From Metabacillus sp. KUDC1714 (GTDB lineage: Bacteria > Bacillota > Bacilli > Bacillales > Bacillaceae): DNA of 64,000 nucleotides. Positions 42,557 to 51,374 of the stretch are shown piece after piece. Where the stretch lies: positions 1,439,001 to 1,503,000 of the forward strand of contig NZ_CP055263.1 of assembly GCF_014217835.1 (NCBI RefSeq), given 5' to 3'. How positions within the stretch are numbered: the first letter of the stretch is position 1; each line of letters opens with the position of its first letter. Both the position numbers and the translations under genes were made by a program. Under the pieces are notes generated by a model, which saw only the letters and a program-made list of their open reading frames with translations, made no database searches and was not told where the DNA came from.

Positions 42557-43705
42557 TTATTTATAAGGATCCGCTGCGTCCCGTAGTCCGTCACCAAGAA
42601 AGTTAAATACAAGTACAGCCACGACAATAAAAGCAGCTGGCCACAAGAGCCATGGGTGATGCGCTAAGTTTTCTAGTTTTTGAGAGTCCCCTAAAAGAAC
42701 TCCCCAGCTTACTACAGGAGCCTGTAGCCCTAGTCCAAGAAAGCTTAATGATGTTTCACCAAGAATGGTAGCTGGTATGGAGATCGTGACGCTAATAATG
42801 ATGTAACTCGCAAACGACGGAATCAAATGTTTGGTAATTATACGAATATGACTTGCTCCACATAACCTAGCAGCCATTGTAAAGTCTTCTTCACGGAGTG
42901 ATAAAATTTTCCCCCTTACAACACGTGCCAATCCTGTCCAACCAATTATGGAAAATATCATAATCATCCCAAAATAAATCTTGATTGGTGACCAATCTGC
43001 CGGAAGTGCTGCTGCTAGTGCCATCCATAATGGAATTGCAGGAATACATAATAAAAGATCAATGATACGTTGAATAACAGTATCTGTAATACCACCGAAA
43101 TAACCCGAAATCCCTCCTAGAATAATTCCTAGAATAACCGTAAAGATAATCCCTAGAAACGCAAACGATAACGATACCCTAGATCCATGGAGAATTCTTG
43201 TAAATAAGTCCCTTCCTAATGAATCTGTTCCCATAAGAAAGAAAGGTGCATCAGCATCCTTTAGCCCAATAAAATGGGTATTCATCTTGATAAGTCCCCA
43301 TAATTTGTAGGGTTCTCCCTCTACAAAGAAATGGATTGGATATTTTTTCGAAGTATCTTCTTGGAATGTTTTTCTAAACGTTTCCTGATTCATTTCCTCT
43401 TTCATATCGTAAACAAACGGCCGAAAACTAAAGCCCGTTTCAGGATCAATAAAATTGATTGTTTGAGGTGGAGCAAATTTATAATCCGAAAATCGCTCTA
43501 AGGGGACATGTGGACTTAAAAATTCTGCAAAAACTGAAATAATAAGAAGTAGTGTTAATATAGGCGCCGAAATAATTGCAAGCTTATGCTTTTTAAATTT
43601 CCACCACATTAATTTCCATTGAGAGGCTATCTCATATTCATTTTCTAGGTTTTTATTATCTGTTACCTGAACTGGTTGGTTATTCTTTCTTAGAATCAGT
43701 TTCAT
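42557..43705 (-). CDS. Opp-type ABC permease (OppC/DppC)
   Basis: The 382-residue permease has an N-terminal OppC_N helix (HKLAIISAPILTLLLIISVF), a periplasmic-side insertion of about 110 residues, then a DppC core with the EAA-like loop (MAARLCGASHIRIITKHLIP). Such inserted OppC proteins occur in oligosaccharide or unusual-substrate Opp systems. It overlaps the OppB stop by four bases. Confidence 0.9.
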   Translation of the reverse strand: MKLILRKNNQPVQVTDNKNLENEYEIASQWKLMWWKFKKHKLAIISAPILTLLLIISVFAEFLSPHVPLERFSDYKFAPPQTINFIDPETGFSFRPFVYDMKEEMNQETFRKTFQEDTSKKYPIHFFVEGEPYKLWGLIKMNTHFIGLKDADAPFFLMGTDSLGRDLFTRILHGSRVSLSFAFLGIIFTVILGIILGGISGYFGGITDTVIQRIIDLLLCIPAIPLWMALAAALPADWSPIKIYFGMIMIFSIIGWTGLARVVRGKILSLREEDFTMAARLCGASHIRIITKHLIPSFASYIIISVTISIPATILGETSLSFLGLGLQAPVVSWGVLLGDSQKLENLAHHPWLLWPAAFIVVAVLVFNFLGDGLRDAADPYK

Positions 43706-44700
43706 TCTTCTACCCCTCCAAATCTAATTCGGGGATCGACCCACGCAAGTAATATATCTGAGATTAACGTACCTATAACAGTCAATATACTAAGAATCAA
43801 GATGAAACTACCGGCAAGGTACATATCCTGAGTCATTAGTGCATCTAACAGCATTGGGCCTGTTGTCGGTAAATTAAGTACGATTGAAACAATCGCTTCA
43901 CCGGAAATAATTGCAGGTAGTGTCCAACCAATTGTACTTATAAGAGGATTGATGGCCATCCGGACAGGGTATTTAAACAATAATGTCTGCTCCCTTACAC
44001 CCTTTGCACGAGCCGTTATAACATATTGTTTTTGTAATTCATCAAGCAGCATCCCTCGCATAACACGAATCAGTCCAGCTGTCCCAGATGTACCTATAAT
44101 TAATGTTGGGATCCAAATATGCTTCAATAAATCAATGACCTTTGCAAAACTCCATGGTGCTGTTGCATATTCAGGTGAGAATAATCCTGTAAGGGCTACG
44201 CCTGTGTTGACAAAAACAGTATAAATAGCAACCAGAGCAATTAAGAAATTTGGTAAAGCCAGACCAATAAAACCAATGAATGTGAATATATAATCCATAA
44301 AGGAATATTGACGAACTGCAGAATAGATTCCAATTGGAATCGCGATAATCCATGTAAAAATTAACGTACAAATAGAGATAACCACGGTGAGACCTAGCCG
44401 TTCCCCAATTACGTCTGAAACCGGCTCATTCCAAGTAAATGACCTTCCAAAGTCACCGTGCAATACTATATTCTTAAGCCAAATCATGTATTGAACATAC
44501 ATCGGTTGATCCAATCCATATTGTGCTTTTAGACTTTGGACCGTACCTTCTGATACATCTGTACCAGCCATTTCAAGCTGCTGAATATAAGTTGTTAAAT
44601 AATCACCAGGAGGTAATTGGATTAATACAAACGATATGATACTAATCGCAAACAGTAATGGTATTAATTGGATGAGACGGTGACCAATGAATGTTAACAT
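43702..44700 (-). CDS. Opp-type ABC permease (OppB/DppB)
   Basis: The 332-residue permease has six helices. Its loop TARAKGVREQTLLFKYPVRM is the cytoplasmic coupling segment of DppB proteins. It follows the binding-protein gene after a hairpin and overlaps OppC. Confidence 0.92.
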   Translation of the reverse strand: MLTFIGHRLIQLIPLLFAISIISFVLIQLPPGDYLTTYIQQLEMAGTDVSEGTVQSLKAQYGLDQPMYVQYMIWLKNIVLHGDFGRSFTWNEPVSDVIGERLGLTVVISICTLIFTWIIAIPIGIYSAVRQYSFMDYIFTFIGFIGLALPNFLIALVAIYTVFVNTGVALTGLFSPEYATAPWSFAKVIDLLKHIWIPTLIIGTSGTAGLIRVMRGMLLDELQKQYVITARAKGVREQTLLFKYPVRMAINPLISTIGWTLPAIISGEAIVSIVLNLPTTGPMLLDALMTQDMYLAGSFILILSILTVIGTLISDILLAWVDPRIRFGGVEE

Positions 44701-44738
44701 CTATGAACCTCCTTTTCCTTTAAAATGGATTTAAGGAA

Positions 44739-44775
44739 AAACTTAGGTAGGATTCAGGATCAGCTACCTAAGTTT
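44739..44775 (-). terminator. Intra-operon hairpin between the binding protein and OppB genes
   Basis: AAACTTAGGTAG (44739-44750) pairs perfectly with CTACCTAAGTTT (44764-44775), followed on the minus strand by TTCCTTAAA. It probably lets part of the transcripts end after the binding-protein gene, giving it higher expression. Confidence 0.75.
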
Positions 44776-44794
44776 CATTAAGATTTTTTCTGTT

Positions 44795-46741
44795 TTATTC
44801 TTTAAAGTACATTTGTTCCCCTGCGAAATTGATGCTAATTGCTGTCCCTTTATCCGTGATATTTCCAAGTTTGTTATTTACAATTAAAGGTTGTTTAACT
44901 TTCTCAACATGAACAAAATAATGCAGATTATTTTTCATTTCTTCTCTTATTTTTTCTTCGACCGCTTTAGCTTCCTCAGGAGTACTTACCTGTAACTCAT
45001 CCATCAAGGTAAAGAACTTTTTAACATGTTCGGGCGGTTCCTCTCCTGTTTCACCTCCGGATTGCCACCAAGAATCCCAAAGTGGACCCCAAAATGTTTC
45101 TCCATAATCAGACATATAATAAAGAGGTGTATGTGTCCACATAATAGATGCTTTCAATTCATTGGCTGTATTACGCGTACCCCATAATGTTCCATCAATC
45201 GTTTTAACTGCTGCATGTATGCCTATCTCTTTCCACATTTCTACAAGGAGCTCAGCAAGTGGTACAATATCTGGGGCCGCTGCTTGTACTTCAAATGGAA
45301 TTGAAAAACGTTTGCCATCTGGACCAATCCGATATCCATCTGTTCCCTTTTTCATCCCCATTTCATCTAAAAGCTGGTTGGCTTTATCAAGATCTAATTT
45401 ACTATCTGTAATTTCTGATGGCTCAGCAAATCCAAAATAAAGTGAATCAATAATCTCTTCACGATCAATCGCAAAATTTAATGCTTGTCTAAAACGAATG
45501 TCCTGTACTACTTCGCGCCATACTGGATCATTATATGTTTGATTTAAAAACACATCCGATGGAGTAACATGCATATTTGCTAGTAATGCTTCGTAACCAC
45601 CCTTTTCGGCATTTTCTCTATAAACTGGCATTTTAGTTAATGCCGTCGTTTCACGGGAGAAATCAACTTCTCCTGCAATTGTTTTTAAACCAACTACCTC
45701 TGTATCCTGTACAATTGTGCTCTTAATTGAATCAATATACGGTAACTGATTACCTTCTGGATCAACTTTAAAATAATATGGATTTCGTTCATATATCGCG
45801 TAAGTTTTATCCATTTCTTTCATAGTCCAAGGATACAAAGAAGGGAAACCAACTGCATTAGAATGACTCATCTCTCTTTCAGTAATATCCATGTAGTTAA
45901 AAAAGTTCACCCACGTTGATTCTGTATCTTCTCCTAATTTAGCTTCTTTAATTAGTTTTTCTAATTCAGCTGCATCAGCATATTTTTTATGAAACTGCTT
46001 TAGGTAATGAGCTGGTTTCAATAGATCATTATATCCTCGCCAGTTTCCAATGGCTAAAGCAATTGGAAAACCACCATACGGCTCATCAAAAGAAATCTTA
46101 TATGTGTATTCATCAACAACCTCAAGCTTCAATGGGTTTCCTTGTGCATTACCACCTGAATGTAACCAAGAAGGCACAATTGGCATGATTTCTTCATTAA
46201 GTAATACATCCTCTACTGCAAACCTTACGTCTTCGGTTGTAACCGGCTCACCGTCAGACCATTTTAGTCCTTCCCTCATATAGAAAGTAAATTCCTTTTG
46301 ATCTTCAGTAACTTCATAGTCCTTAAGAACGTTTCCAGTGACCTCTTCACCGAGAATACCTGGTGTATTTAATAGTGGCTCATTGCTCATGACAAACAAA
46401 TCCGCATCCCACTTAGGATCCCGTGTTACAGTATTTAGCTCTCCACCGTATTTACCAATTTCGAACTGAAGAAATTTTGCTGGCATTTCGTTTGGTAATT
46501 TCGGTTCCAGTGGAAGCCTTTCTTTTACATCTGGCAGCCCCTTATCATTGAGCATTGGTGATTGTTTGAACTCCTTAATTTGAGATACATCGACTTCTGA
46601 CATATCTTGTTTATTTTCATCACCATTTGAAACTAGTTCTTCTTCGTTATTCGTGTTAGCGCTTTCATTATTGGTACAACCTGCTATAATCATCGATAGC
46701 AATAATATAAATGCAAAGGCTAGCTTCGTCACATTCTTCAT
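44795..46741 (-). CDS. Extracellular solute-binding lipoprotein, family 5 (OppA type)
   Basis: The 648-residue protein starts best at ATG 46741 (MKNVTKLAFAFILLLSMIIA) behind AAGGGGG, with a lipobox ending IAGC. The mature part has the SBP_bac_5 fold (EDVRFAVEDVLLNEEIMPIV, IRFRQALNFAIDREEIIDSL, LYYMSDYGETFWGPLWDSWW). Its large size and Trp-rich C-terminal third are more like binding proteins for oligosaccharides or other larger ligands than for dipeptides. The ligand is unknown. Confidence 0.88.
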   Translation of the reverse strand: MKNVTKLAFAFILLLSMIIAGCTNNESANTNNEEELVSNGDENKQDMSEVDVSQIKEFKQSPMLNDKGLPDVKERLPLEPKLPNEMPAKFLQFEIGKYGGELNTVTRDPKWDADLFVMSNEPLLNTPGILGEEVTGNVLKDYEVTEDQKEFTFYMREGLKWSDGEPVTTEDVRFAVEDVLLNEEIMPIVPSWLHSGGNAQGNPLKLEVVDEYTYKISFDEPYGGFPIALAIGNWRGYNDLLKPAHYLKQFHKKYADAAELEKLIKEAKLGEDTESTWVNFFNYMDITEREMSHSNAVGFPSLYPWTMKEMDKTYAIYERNPYYFKVDPEGNQLPYIDSIKSTIVQDTEVVGLKTIAGEVDFSRETTALTKMPVYRENAEKGGYEALLANMHVTPSDVFLNQTYNDPVWREVVQDIRFRQALNFAIDREEIIDSLYFGFAEPSEITDSKLDLDKANQLLDEMGMKKGTDGYRIGPDGKRFSIPFEVQAAAPDIVPLAELLVEMWKEIGIHAAVKTIDGTLWGTRNTANELKASIMWTHTPLYYMSDYGETFWGPLWDSWWQSGGETGEEPPEHVKKFFTLMDELQVSTPEEAKAVEEKIREEMKNNLHYFVHVEKVKQPLIVNNKLGNITDKGTAISINFAGEQMYFKE

Positions 46742-46849
46742 CATTCTCCCCCTTGTGAAAATCAAAATAATTATCAATATATTCATTGTTTTCAGATATT
46801 TAACCAACCACTTCCTCCACTTTTAGTTTTGTTAATGAAGTGCTGTTCA

Positions 46850-47219
46850 TTAATTTTTAACTGGCATATCAATAAGCTCTCTTCTAGGATTTGCTTTCCA
46901 TTCTTCCCATGTCAATTATCTACTGCTCTAGTCGTGTATCCAGCGTTCCGAAGCAATGATGGTAACCAATCACTTTCTTTTGGTAGATAAGTTGATGGAG
47001 AACCATGTGATACAACACCAGTTGTCAAACCTACTTTCCCTGTAAAAATACTAGTATGAGCAACTTCAGTTGGAATATCAGAATCGAAAGCGTTTTCAAA
47101 AAAAGAACATCTTGACTTGCTATATGATCCATATATGGACTAGTTGTTGGAAGTTTGTATCCGTAACATCCTAGTCGGTTAGCTCTCAGCGTGTCCAATG
47201 ATATAAAGATTAATTTCAA
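46850..47219 (-). pseudogene. Sulfatase-like hydrolase, frameshifted and internally deleted
   Basis: TTG 47219 behind GGGGGG opens MKLIFISLDTLRANRLGCYG, the N-terminus of sulfatase-like hydrolases. A T-run near 47105 shifts the frame; the next frame continues with ENAFDSDIPTEVAHTSIFTG and SPSTYLPKESDWLPSLLRNA. After a stop, the sequence jumps to what looks like a C-terminal tail, TWEEWKANPRRELIDMPVKN. The middle is gone, so the gene is dead. It belongs to the same strand and locus as the Opp genes. Confidence 0.75.
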
Positions 47220-47267
47220 TATATCCCCCCTTTTTTTTCTAATTTTACTTTATAGAGAATTATATAT

Positions 47268-47307
47268 CATGGCTAATTAGGACAAGTTATTGTCTTATTC
47301 GGCCATG
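47268..47307. promoter_or_regulatory. Symmetric 40-bp dyad upstream of the decayed sulfatase gene
   Basis: CATGGC, 7 bases, GACAA, 4 bases, TTGTC, 7 bases, GCCATG: both arm pairs are exact and equally spaced. It starts 49 bp upstream of the sulfatase start and overlaps possible promoter elements (TTGTCC and TATAAT on the minus strand). It is a strong candidate operator for the locus regulator. Confidence 0.55.
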
Positions 47308-47407
47308 AAATCATTCTCATTTCTTCTAACATTTTTTCTTTTTCGATAAATTTCTTCTTGATATTGATTAAGTAAAAGTCTTAATGCCTTTCTTTCTAGC
47401 ATACTTT

Positions 47408-48060
47408 CTACACCATTCTTGAATAATTTATTGGTTTTTTAATTCCTATTGATTCTACAACGTATCCAATCCATCCAATTAGAAAAACTTCCAAACCTGA
47501 TTTCCCACTTTTTGAATTGCCATAGTGTTCAAACTCAATTTCTTTAAGCGTTTTACCTCTAGTTTTAGGTGCCCATACTATGCCAATAATTGCAGCAATA
47601 ACTAAAAAGGAAATCATGACCATACAAGCCATATTGAATCCAAGTTTTGTGAATATCATTGGCATAACAATAGACCATAACGCAATCCCTGCTCTAGAAC
47701 ATAATGCCTTGTGCCCGAGCAAGATATTTTGTTGGAAAAAGTTCACTTGCCCATAAGCCATAAAATGCTTGGGCACCAAAACCGGTAGCAGAACCCAAAA
47801 GTAAAACAAATAGCAATAATACTGGGATTGTCATTTTTGTATAAATTAATAAAACCCATGCCACGATTCCCAAAATGGCCGATACCGCATAAATACCTCT
47901 TCTGCTTTTTTTATCGCCTAATTTCATAAATACAAAATAGGTCGATAAAACTGTAAATATCCATAAAAGCGCTTGTAGTAATTGGCAATATTAGCCGGTA
48001 AACCCCCGACAGTCTCATAAATATATGGCATAAGAATCGTGCGAAGGGCTTTCGCCATTG
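47408..48060 (-). pseudogene. MFS transporter, C-terminal half with frameshifts
   Basis: Three frames together encode the second half of an MFS permease: TILMPYIYETVGGLPANIAN, then MKLGDKKSRRGIYAVSAILG with the MFS loop, FGAQAFYGLWASELFPTKY, and finally IVWAPKTRGKTLKEIEFEHY. At least two frameshifts (near 47950 and 47705) and the missing N-terminal half make it a pseudogene. It decayed together with the neighbouring sulfatase-like gene. Confidence 0.75.
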
Positions 48061-48458
48061 TATTTATTGGTTAGGACTCATTTGAGAGCTAGAAACAGAA
48101 AGTCCTATAGAAGACCTTTCAAGTATGGCTTGTTATAACAAAGAGGATTTCATGATGCTAATACCCACCAGATGTTTTTATAACTACTTAACCTTTCGTT
48201 AAGGTTAATATTAAAATTAACCTTAATCTTTACATTTACATTCCCCTCTTTATATAAACGAAAGAGCGTATTTTGAAAAAAGATTGATCAAAACACGCTA
48301 TTAATATACTCAATTGGATCAATTCTTTTATAAAAAAGTTTGATCATTTCTGTTATCCTTCTTCAATTAGTCGAGTAGAAGGGAGCCTTTCGATGGTTTA
48401 CGATGTGAGGAAGATTGAGGTTTAGTTCCCTCCGTAGTTCGTTGACTGGACGGATTAA
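48061..48458. other. AT-rich gap with AACCTT repeats
   Basis: TTAACCTTTCGTTAAGGTTAA (about 48189-48209) is an inverted repeat, and a third AACCTTAA arm follows at about 48227. AGCGTATTTTGA and TCAAAACACGCT form a further dyad at about 48271-48302. No gene is recognisable. Confidence 0.35.
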
Positions 48459-48938
48459 CTATTTACTGTCAAAGACGGTTTTAGCTAAGCCTGCCTTTAG
48501 CGGGTTTTGGTGTATATATCTAAGGACAGTTAAAAAATATAAAATGTTTTCTACATTTTCGCTCTTAAATCGTTCTTGGAATAAAAGACCACACCGCTCA
48601 TATTTATTATTGTACCAATAGACATAGCTAGAACTTATTCTCTTAATAGATTCAGAGATGGTTTCCCCCGATTCCTTCAATAATAAATGAATATGATTAT
48701 CCATCAAACAGTAACTGTATAGCTGAAATTTACTTATTTCTTTATATTTTTTAAGTGTCACTAAAAACTTAATCTTGTCCTCATCATCCTCGAAGATCGT
48801 TTGTCTATTTATTCCTCTCAGCATAATGTGATAGATGCCACTACTGCTCTTTGTCCTTGCTACCCTGGGGATATAAATCACCTCAGTACTGCACTTAATT
48901 TTTCGTAGATAAGAGATACTTTTTTCTATGATTTTCAA
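48459..48938 (-). CDS. REP-associated tyrosine transposase (RAYT), truncated at the C-terminus
   Basis: The 159 residues hold the Y1/HUH core of RAYT proteins: RTKSSSGIYHIMLRGINRQT, the metal HUH motif in CLMDNHIHLLLKE, and the catalytic Tyr in LRYIHQNPLKAGL. The frame stops soon after and the usual C-terminal HTH is absent; a separate C-terminal piece of the same family lies at 31396-31635. RAYTs move or maintain REP hairpins, and two REP-like families are spread through this window. It may be inactive. Confidence 0.75.
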   Translation of the reverse strand: MKIIEKSISYLRKIKCSTEVIYIPRVARTKSSSGIYHIMLRGINRQTIFEDDEDKIKFLVTLKKYKEISKFQLYSYCLMDNHIHLLLKESGETISESIKRISSSYVYWYNNKYERCGLLFQERFKSENVENILYFLTVLRYIHQNPLKAGLAKTVFDSK

Positions 48939-49404
48939 TTTTGGTGAATTTCAGTAAACATCAGAAGTCTTAGTGCGGTTATAGAATTTCAAAAGGAGTT
49001 TTTGAGGTTGTTACATATTTACACTTGTTAATCAAAACTAATGGCTTTTAAAAAAGAAAATGTGGGATTTTCAACATATGATTAAAATATGATAAGTGGA
49101 TAAAACATAAACAGAGGATATTGAATTGGGTTACACTTTTTATATTCTACACAAGCAATAAATAACCTGAAAAGTAAATAAAACATTTACCTGTAAAAAC
49201 ATTAAATGGTCTCTTTCATTTCTTCCTAGCGCAATTTAGACAATATAATATTAATTGGTAAAAAGGTGATTTTAAAGATCCTAGGTTGTATTCCCATATC
49301 CTCACTTAAATGGTGTTCACCTATTTTAAACACCATTCAAGTGAGCGAGTTCGGTGTTTTCTTTCATAGATCACCTATCGTAAAATCTAATCCTCTAAAA
49401 ACTT
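48939..49404. other. Gene-free stretch with a 17-bp hairpin
   Basis: CTCACTTAAATGGTGTT (49301-49317) pairs with AACACCATTCAAGTGAG (49329-49345) with one mismatch, around an 11-base loop. It has no T-run. The rest is AT-rich and shows no gene. Confidence 0.45.
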
Positions 49405-49450
49405 GGGACAAGGTACCTGTCCCTGAGTCCCGTGAGTCCCACTCCGAGTC
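49405..49450. repeat. REP-like element, family A variant
   Basis: GGGACAAGGTACCTGTCCC (49405-49423) is a near-perfect palindrome. It is followed by repeated GAGTCCC words up to the stop of the PhoX-like gene, for which it may serve as terminator. Confidence 0.65.
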
Positions 49451-49452
49451 CC

Positions 49453-50895
49453 TTAGATAATCGGCATTCCATGGCGCTCTAATGCAGCAGCTTCTAATCG
49501 GGACATTCCTTGCTCTTCAGCAAACGCAAGAAGCTTGTCAGATACAGCAGGTGCTAGTCCTGCTGGGGGTGCCGCAAGTCCCATTGCCCGTTGACGCGCA
49601 GTATTTCTGCGAGCGAAAGGTCCCCAGATTGCAAAGGTAATTCCAGGTGTTTGCATATTTACGAAGAACGTTTTTCCATCTGGAGAGAATGTAGGTCCTG
49701 CGAACTCCGAACCATTCATCATATTCTCTGCAAATGTGTAAATCTTCCCTTCTGGCGTTAAACCGATGATGCGGTCATTTCCGCCACCATCTTCTGCAAT
49801 CCAAAGATCTCCCCATGGAGCCATGGTGATATTGTCAGGCATTTCTAACTCATTTTGTGATGTTGACTCATAGAAAAGCTCAAGTATATTTGTAGCAGGG
49901 AAATAACGATACACACGACCAAGATCTTCAGAACCAGCACTTGTGTCATCAAACCAGAATGTTCCCGCAGAAAAAATAGCTCCCTCTAAGCGGCTAAATT
50001 GAATACAACCTAAATCCTTCGCATCCTGCTGGGCACGCTCAGGTTTTACCTTTTTCCACACGATTCCGAACTTTTGTCCGCTGTTTAATTGACTAGAAGA
50101 AGAGGTTGAAATTTCATCAATCGCTGCAGCTTCAAGAATTCCGCCTTTTTGGAGCGAACCAAGTGTTTGGCTGCGATCATGCGGTGTAAAACGATACAGG
50201 AAGCTTGGGCTGGCATCTTCTGTTAAATACCAAATTCCAGTTGAAGGATCAACAGCACATGCTTCATGAGAAAAATACCCCATATCACGAATAGGCGTTT
50301 TCGACATTTCATTCTCTGGTTCAAGAGGATTTACTTCAAACACAAAGCCGTGGCCTAAATCACGTGTTTCTTCACACGTTAACCAAGTGCCCCAAGTGGA
50401 AGCTCCGCCAGCACAGTTACGGATCGTTCCTGAATTGGTGACATATTCATCAATCACTTGGCGGTCAGGTGTTACAACAAGAGCTGTCGTACCGCCAGCT
50501 GCTCCCTTGCTCCAAGGATTTTTTCCGTTTACTGGATATTGAGAGTTCGTTCCATTTTCATGGTTACGTACAAGGATCGTCGTATTTTTCTCACCCTTAT
50601 ATGCCGCCATTCCATCAAGCATCGCAGGTACTAAGTCACCGTTAGGCATTGGATCTCCTGTTTTAGAAATAATCTTGTATTGAAAGCCTCTTGGAAGATC
50701 AAGAATACCATTTGGATCCTTCACTAGAGGACCATAACCACCAAATCCACCACTTGTATTCCTAGACCCTGCCATAGCTTCCGATGCACCGTTTAATGAT
50801 AATAACCCAGTTGTTCCAAGTGTTAATGCGACCGTACTCATTCCACCGACTTTCAAAAAATCACGTCTGTTTAACCCTTTACTGTTACCATTCAC
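49453..50895 (-). CDS. PhoX-like phosphatase (DUF839), Tat-exported
   Basis: This 480-residue protein has a twin-arginine signal (LNRRDFLKVGGMSTVALTLG) with cleavage likely near SEAMAG. The rest is a DUF839/PhoX beta-propeller (KNTTILVRNHENGTNSQYPV, TWLTCEETRDLGHGFVFEVN, DNITMAPWGDLWIAEDGGGN). PhoX enzymes are Ca- and Fe-dependent phosphatases that release phosphate outside the cell. GGGAGGAAT precedes the start, and a possible Pho box lies upstream. Confidence 0.85.
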   Translation of the reverse strand: MNGNSKGLNRRDFLKVGGMSTVALTLGTTGLLSLNGASEAMAGSRNTSGGFGGYGPLVKDPNGILDLPRGFQYKIISKTGDPMPNGDLVPAMLDGMAAYKGEKNTTILVRNHENGTNSQYPVNGKNPWSKGAAGGTTALVVTPDRQVIDEYVTNSGTIRNCAGGASTWGTWLTCEETRDLGHGFVFEVNPLEPENEMSKTPIRDMGYFSHEACAVDPSTGIWYLTEDASPSFLYRFTPHDRSQTLGSLQKGGILEAAAIDEISTSSSSQLNSGQKFGIVWKKVKPERAQQDAKDLGCIQFSRLEGAIFSAGTFWFDDTSAGSEDLGRVYRYFPATNILELFYESTSQNELEMPDNITMAPWGDLWIAEDGGGNDRIIGLTPEGKIYTFAENMMNGSEFAGPTFSPDGKTFFVNMQTPGITFAIWGPFARRNTARQRAMGLAAPPAGLAPAVSDKLLAFAEEQGMSRLEAAALERHGMPII

Positions 50896-50960
50896 AACCT
50901 ATTCCTCCCTACTCATTTTAGTGTTGAAGTCTTTTCTATGGAATTGCTCTACTAAAACGT

Positions 50961-50998
50961 TACCAAATGGTTTTGAAATCTATGTGAATTAAATGTAA
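50961..50998 (-). promoter_or_regulatory. Possible Pho box upstream of the PhoX-like gene
   Basis: On the minus strand TTACAT, TTCACA, TTCAAA and TTGGTA follow one another with starts 10, 11 and 11 bases apart. This resembles the tandem TTAACA-type repeats bound by PhoP in Bacillus. The match is loose. The site lies 66-103 bp upstream of the start. Confidence 0.4.
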
Positions 50999-51000
50999 TT

Positions 51001-51310
51001 TCGTAGTTTACGATGAAAAATGAGCCAAATGGATAGTTATTTGGGATAATTCGGAAATATTTTTAGGTGATTTATCGATCATTTGTAATACAATCGATCA
51101 TTTGAGTGTGAAAAGCAGGATGAAGAAACTAGGTTTTTAGTTTGGTATGAATGAGATGAACACTTGAGATATTAATTTAATGTTAAGAAAAGTAGGGTAA
51201 AGATTTACAAATTAAGGACTCTATAACAAGAATTGCTTCTTCCGGGGTTAATTTAATAGATTTCTATATTTTAGTATATTCTAAATCTAGGTGGTAACAG
51301 GTACTCGGAA
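51001..51310. other. Gene-free stretch with a 12-bp direct repeat
   Basis: ATCGATCATTTG occurs twice (51074-51085 and 51093-51104), 19 bp apart. Nothing else is recognisable before the family B repeat. Confidence 0.3.
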
Positions 51311-51315
51311 CAAAT

Positions 51316-51372
51316 TCGACAGATTTCGGGTGGTGACAGGCACCCTAAACTTGTCCCTCAGTCCCCACCCGA
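51316..51372 (+). repeat. REP-like element, family B joined to a family A end
   Basis: TTCGACAGATTTCGGG continues into TGGTGACAGGCACCC; then TTGTCCCTCAGTCCCC. TTCGGGTGG pairs with CCACCCGAA at the end, closing a hairpin just before the stop codon of the levanase gene. Confidence 0.75.
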
Positions 51373-51374
51373 AA

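Noticed and set aside
51074..51104. CRISPR-like direct repeats
   Set aside because: Only two 12-bp copies with no further units; no cas genes in the window.
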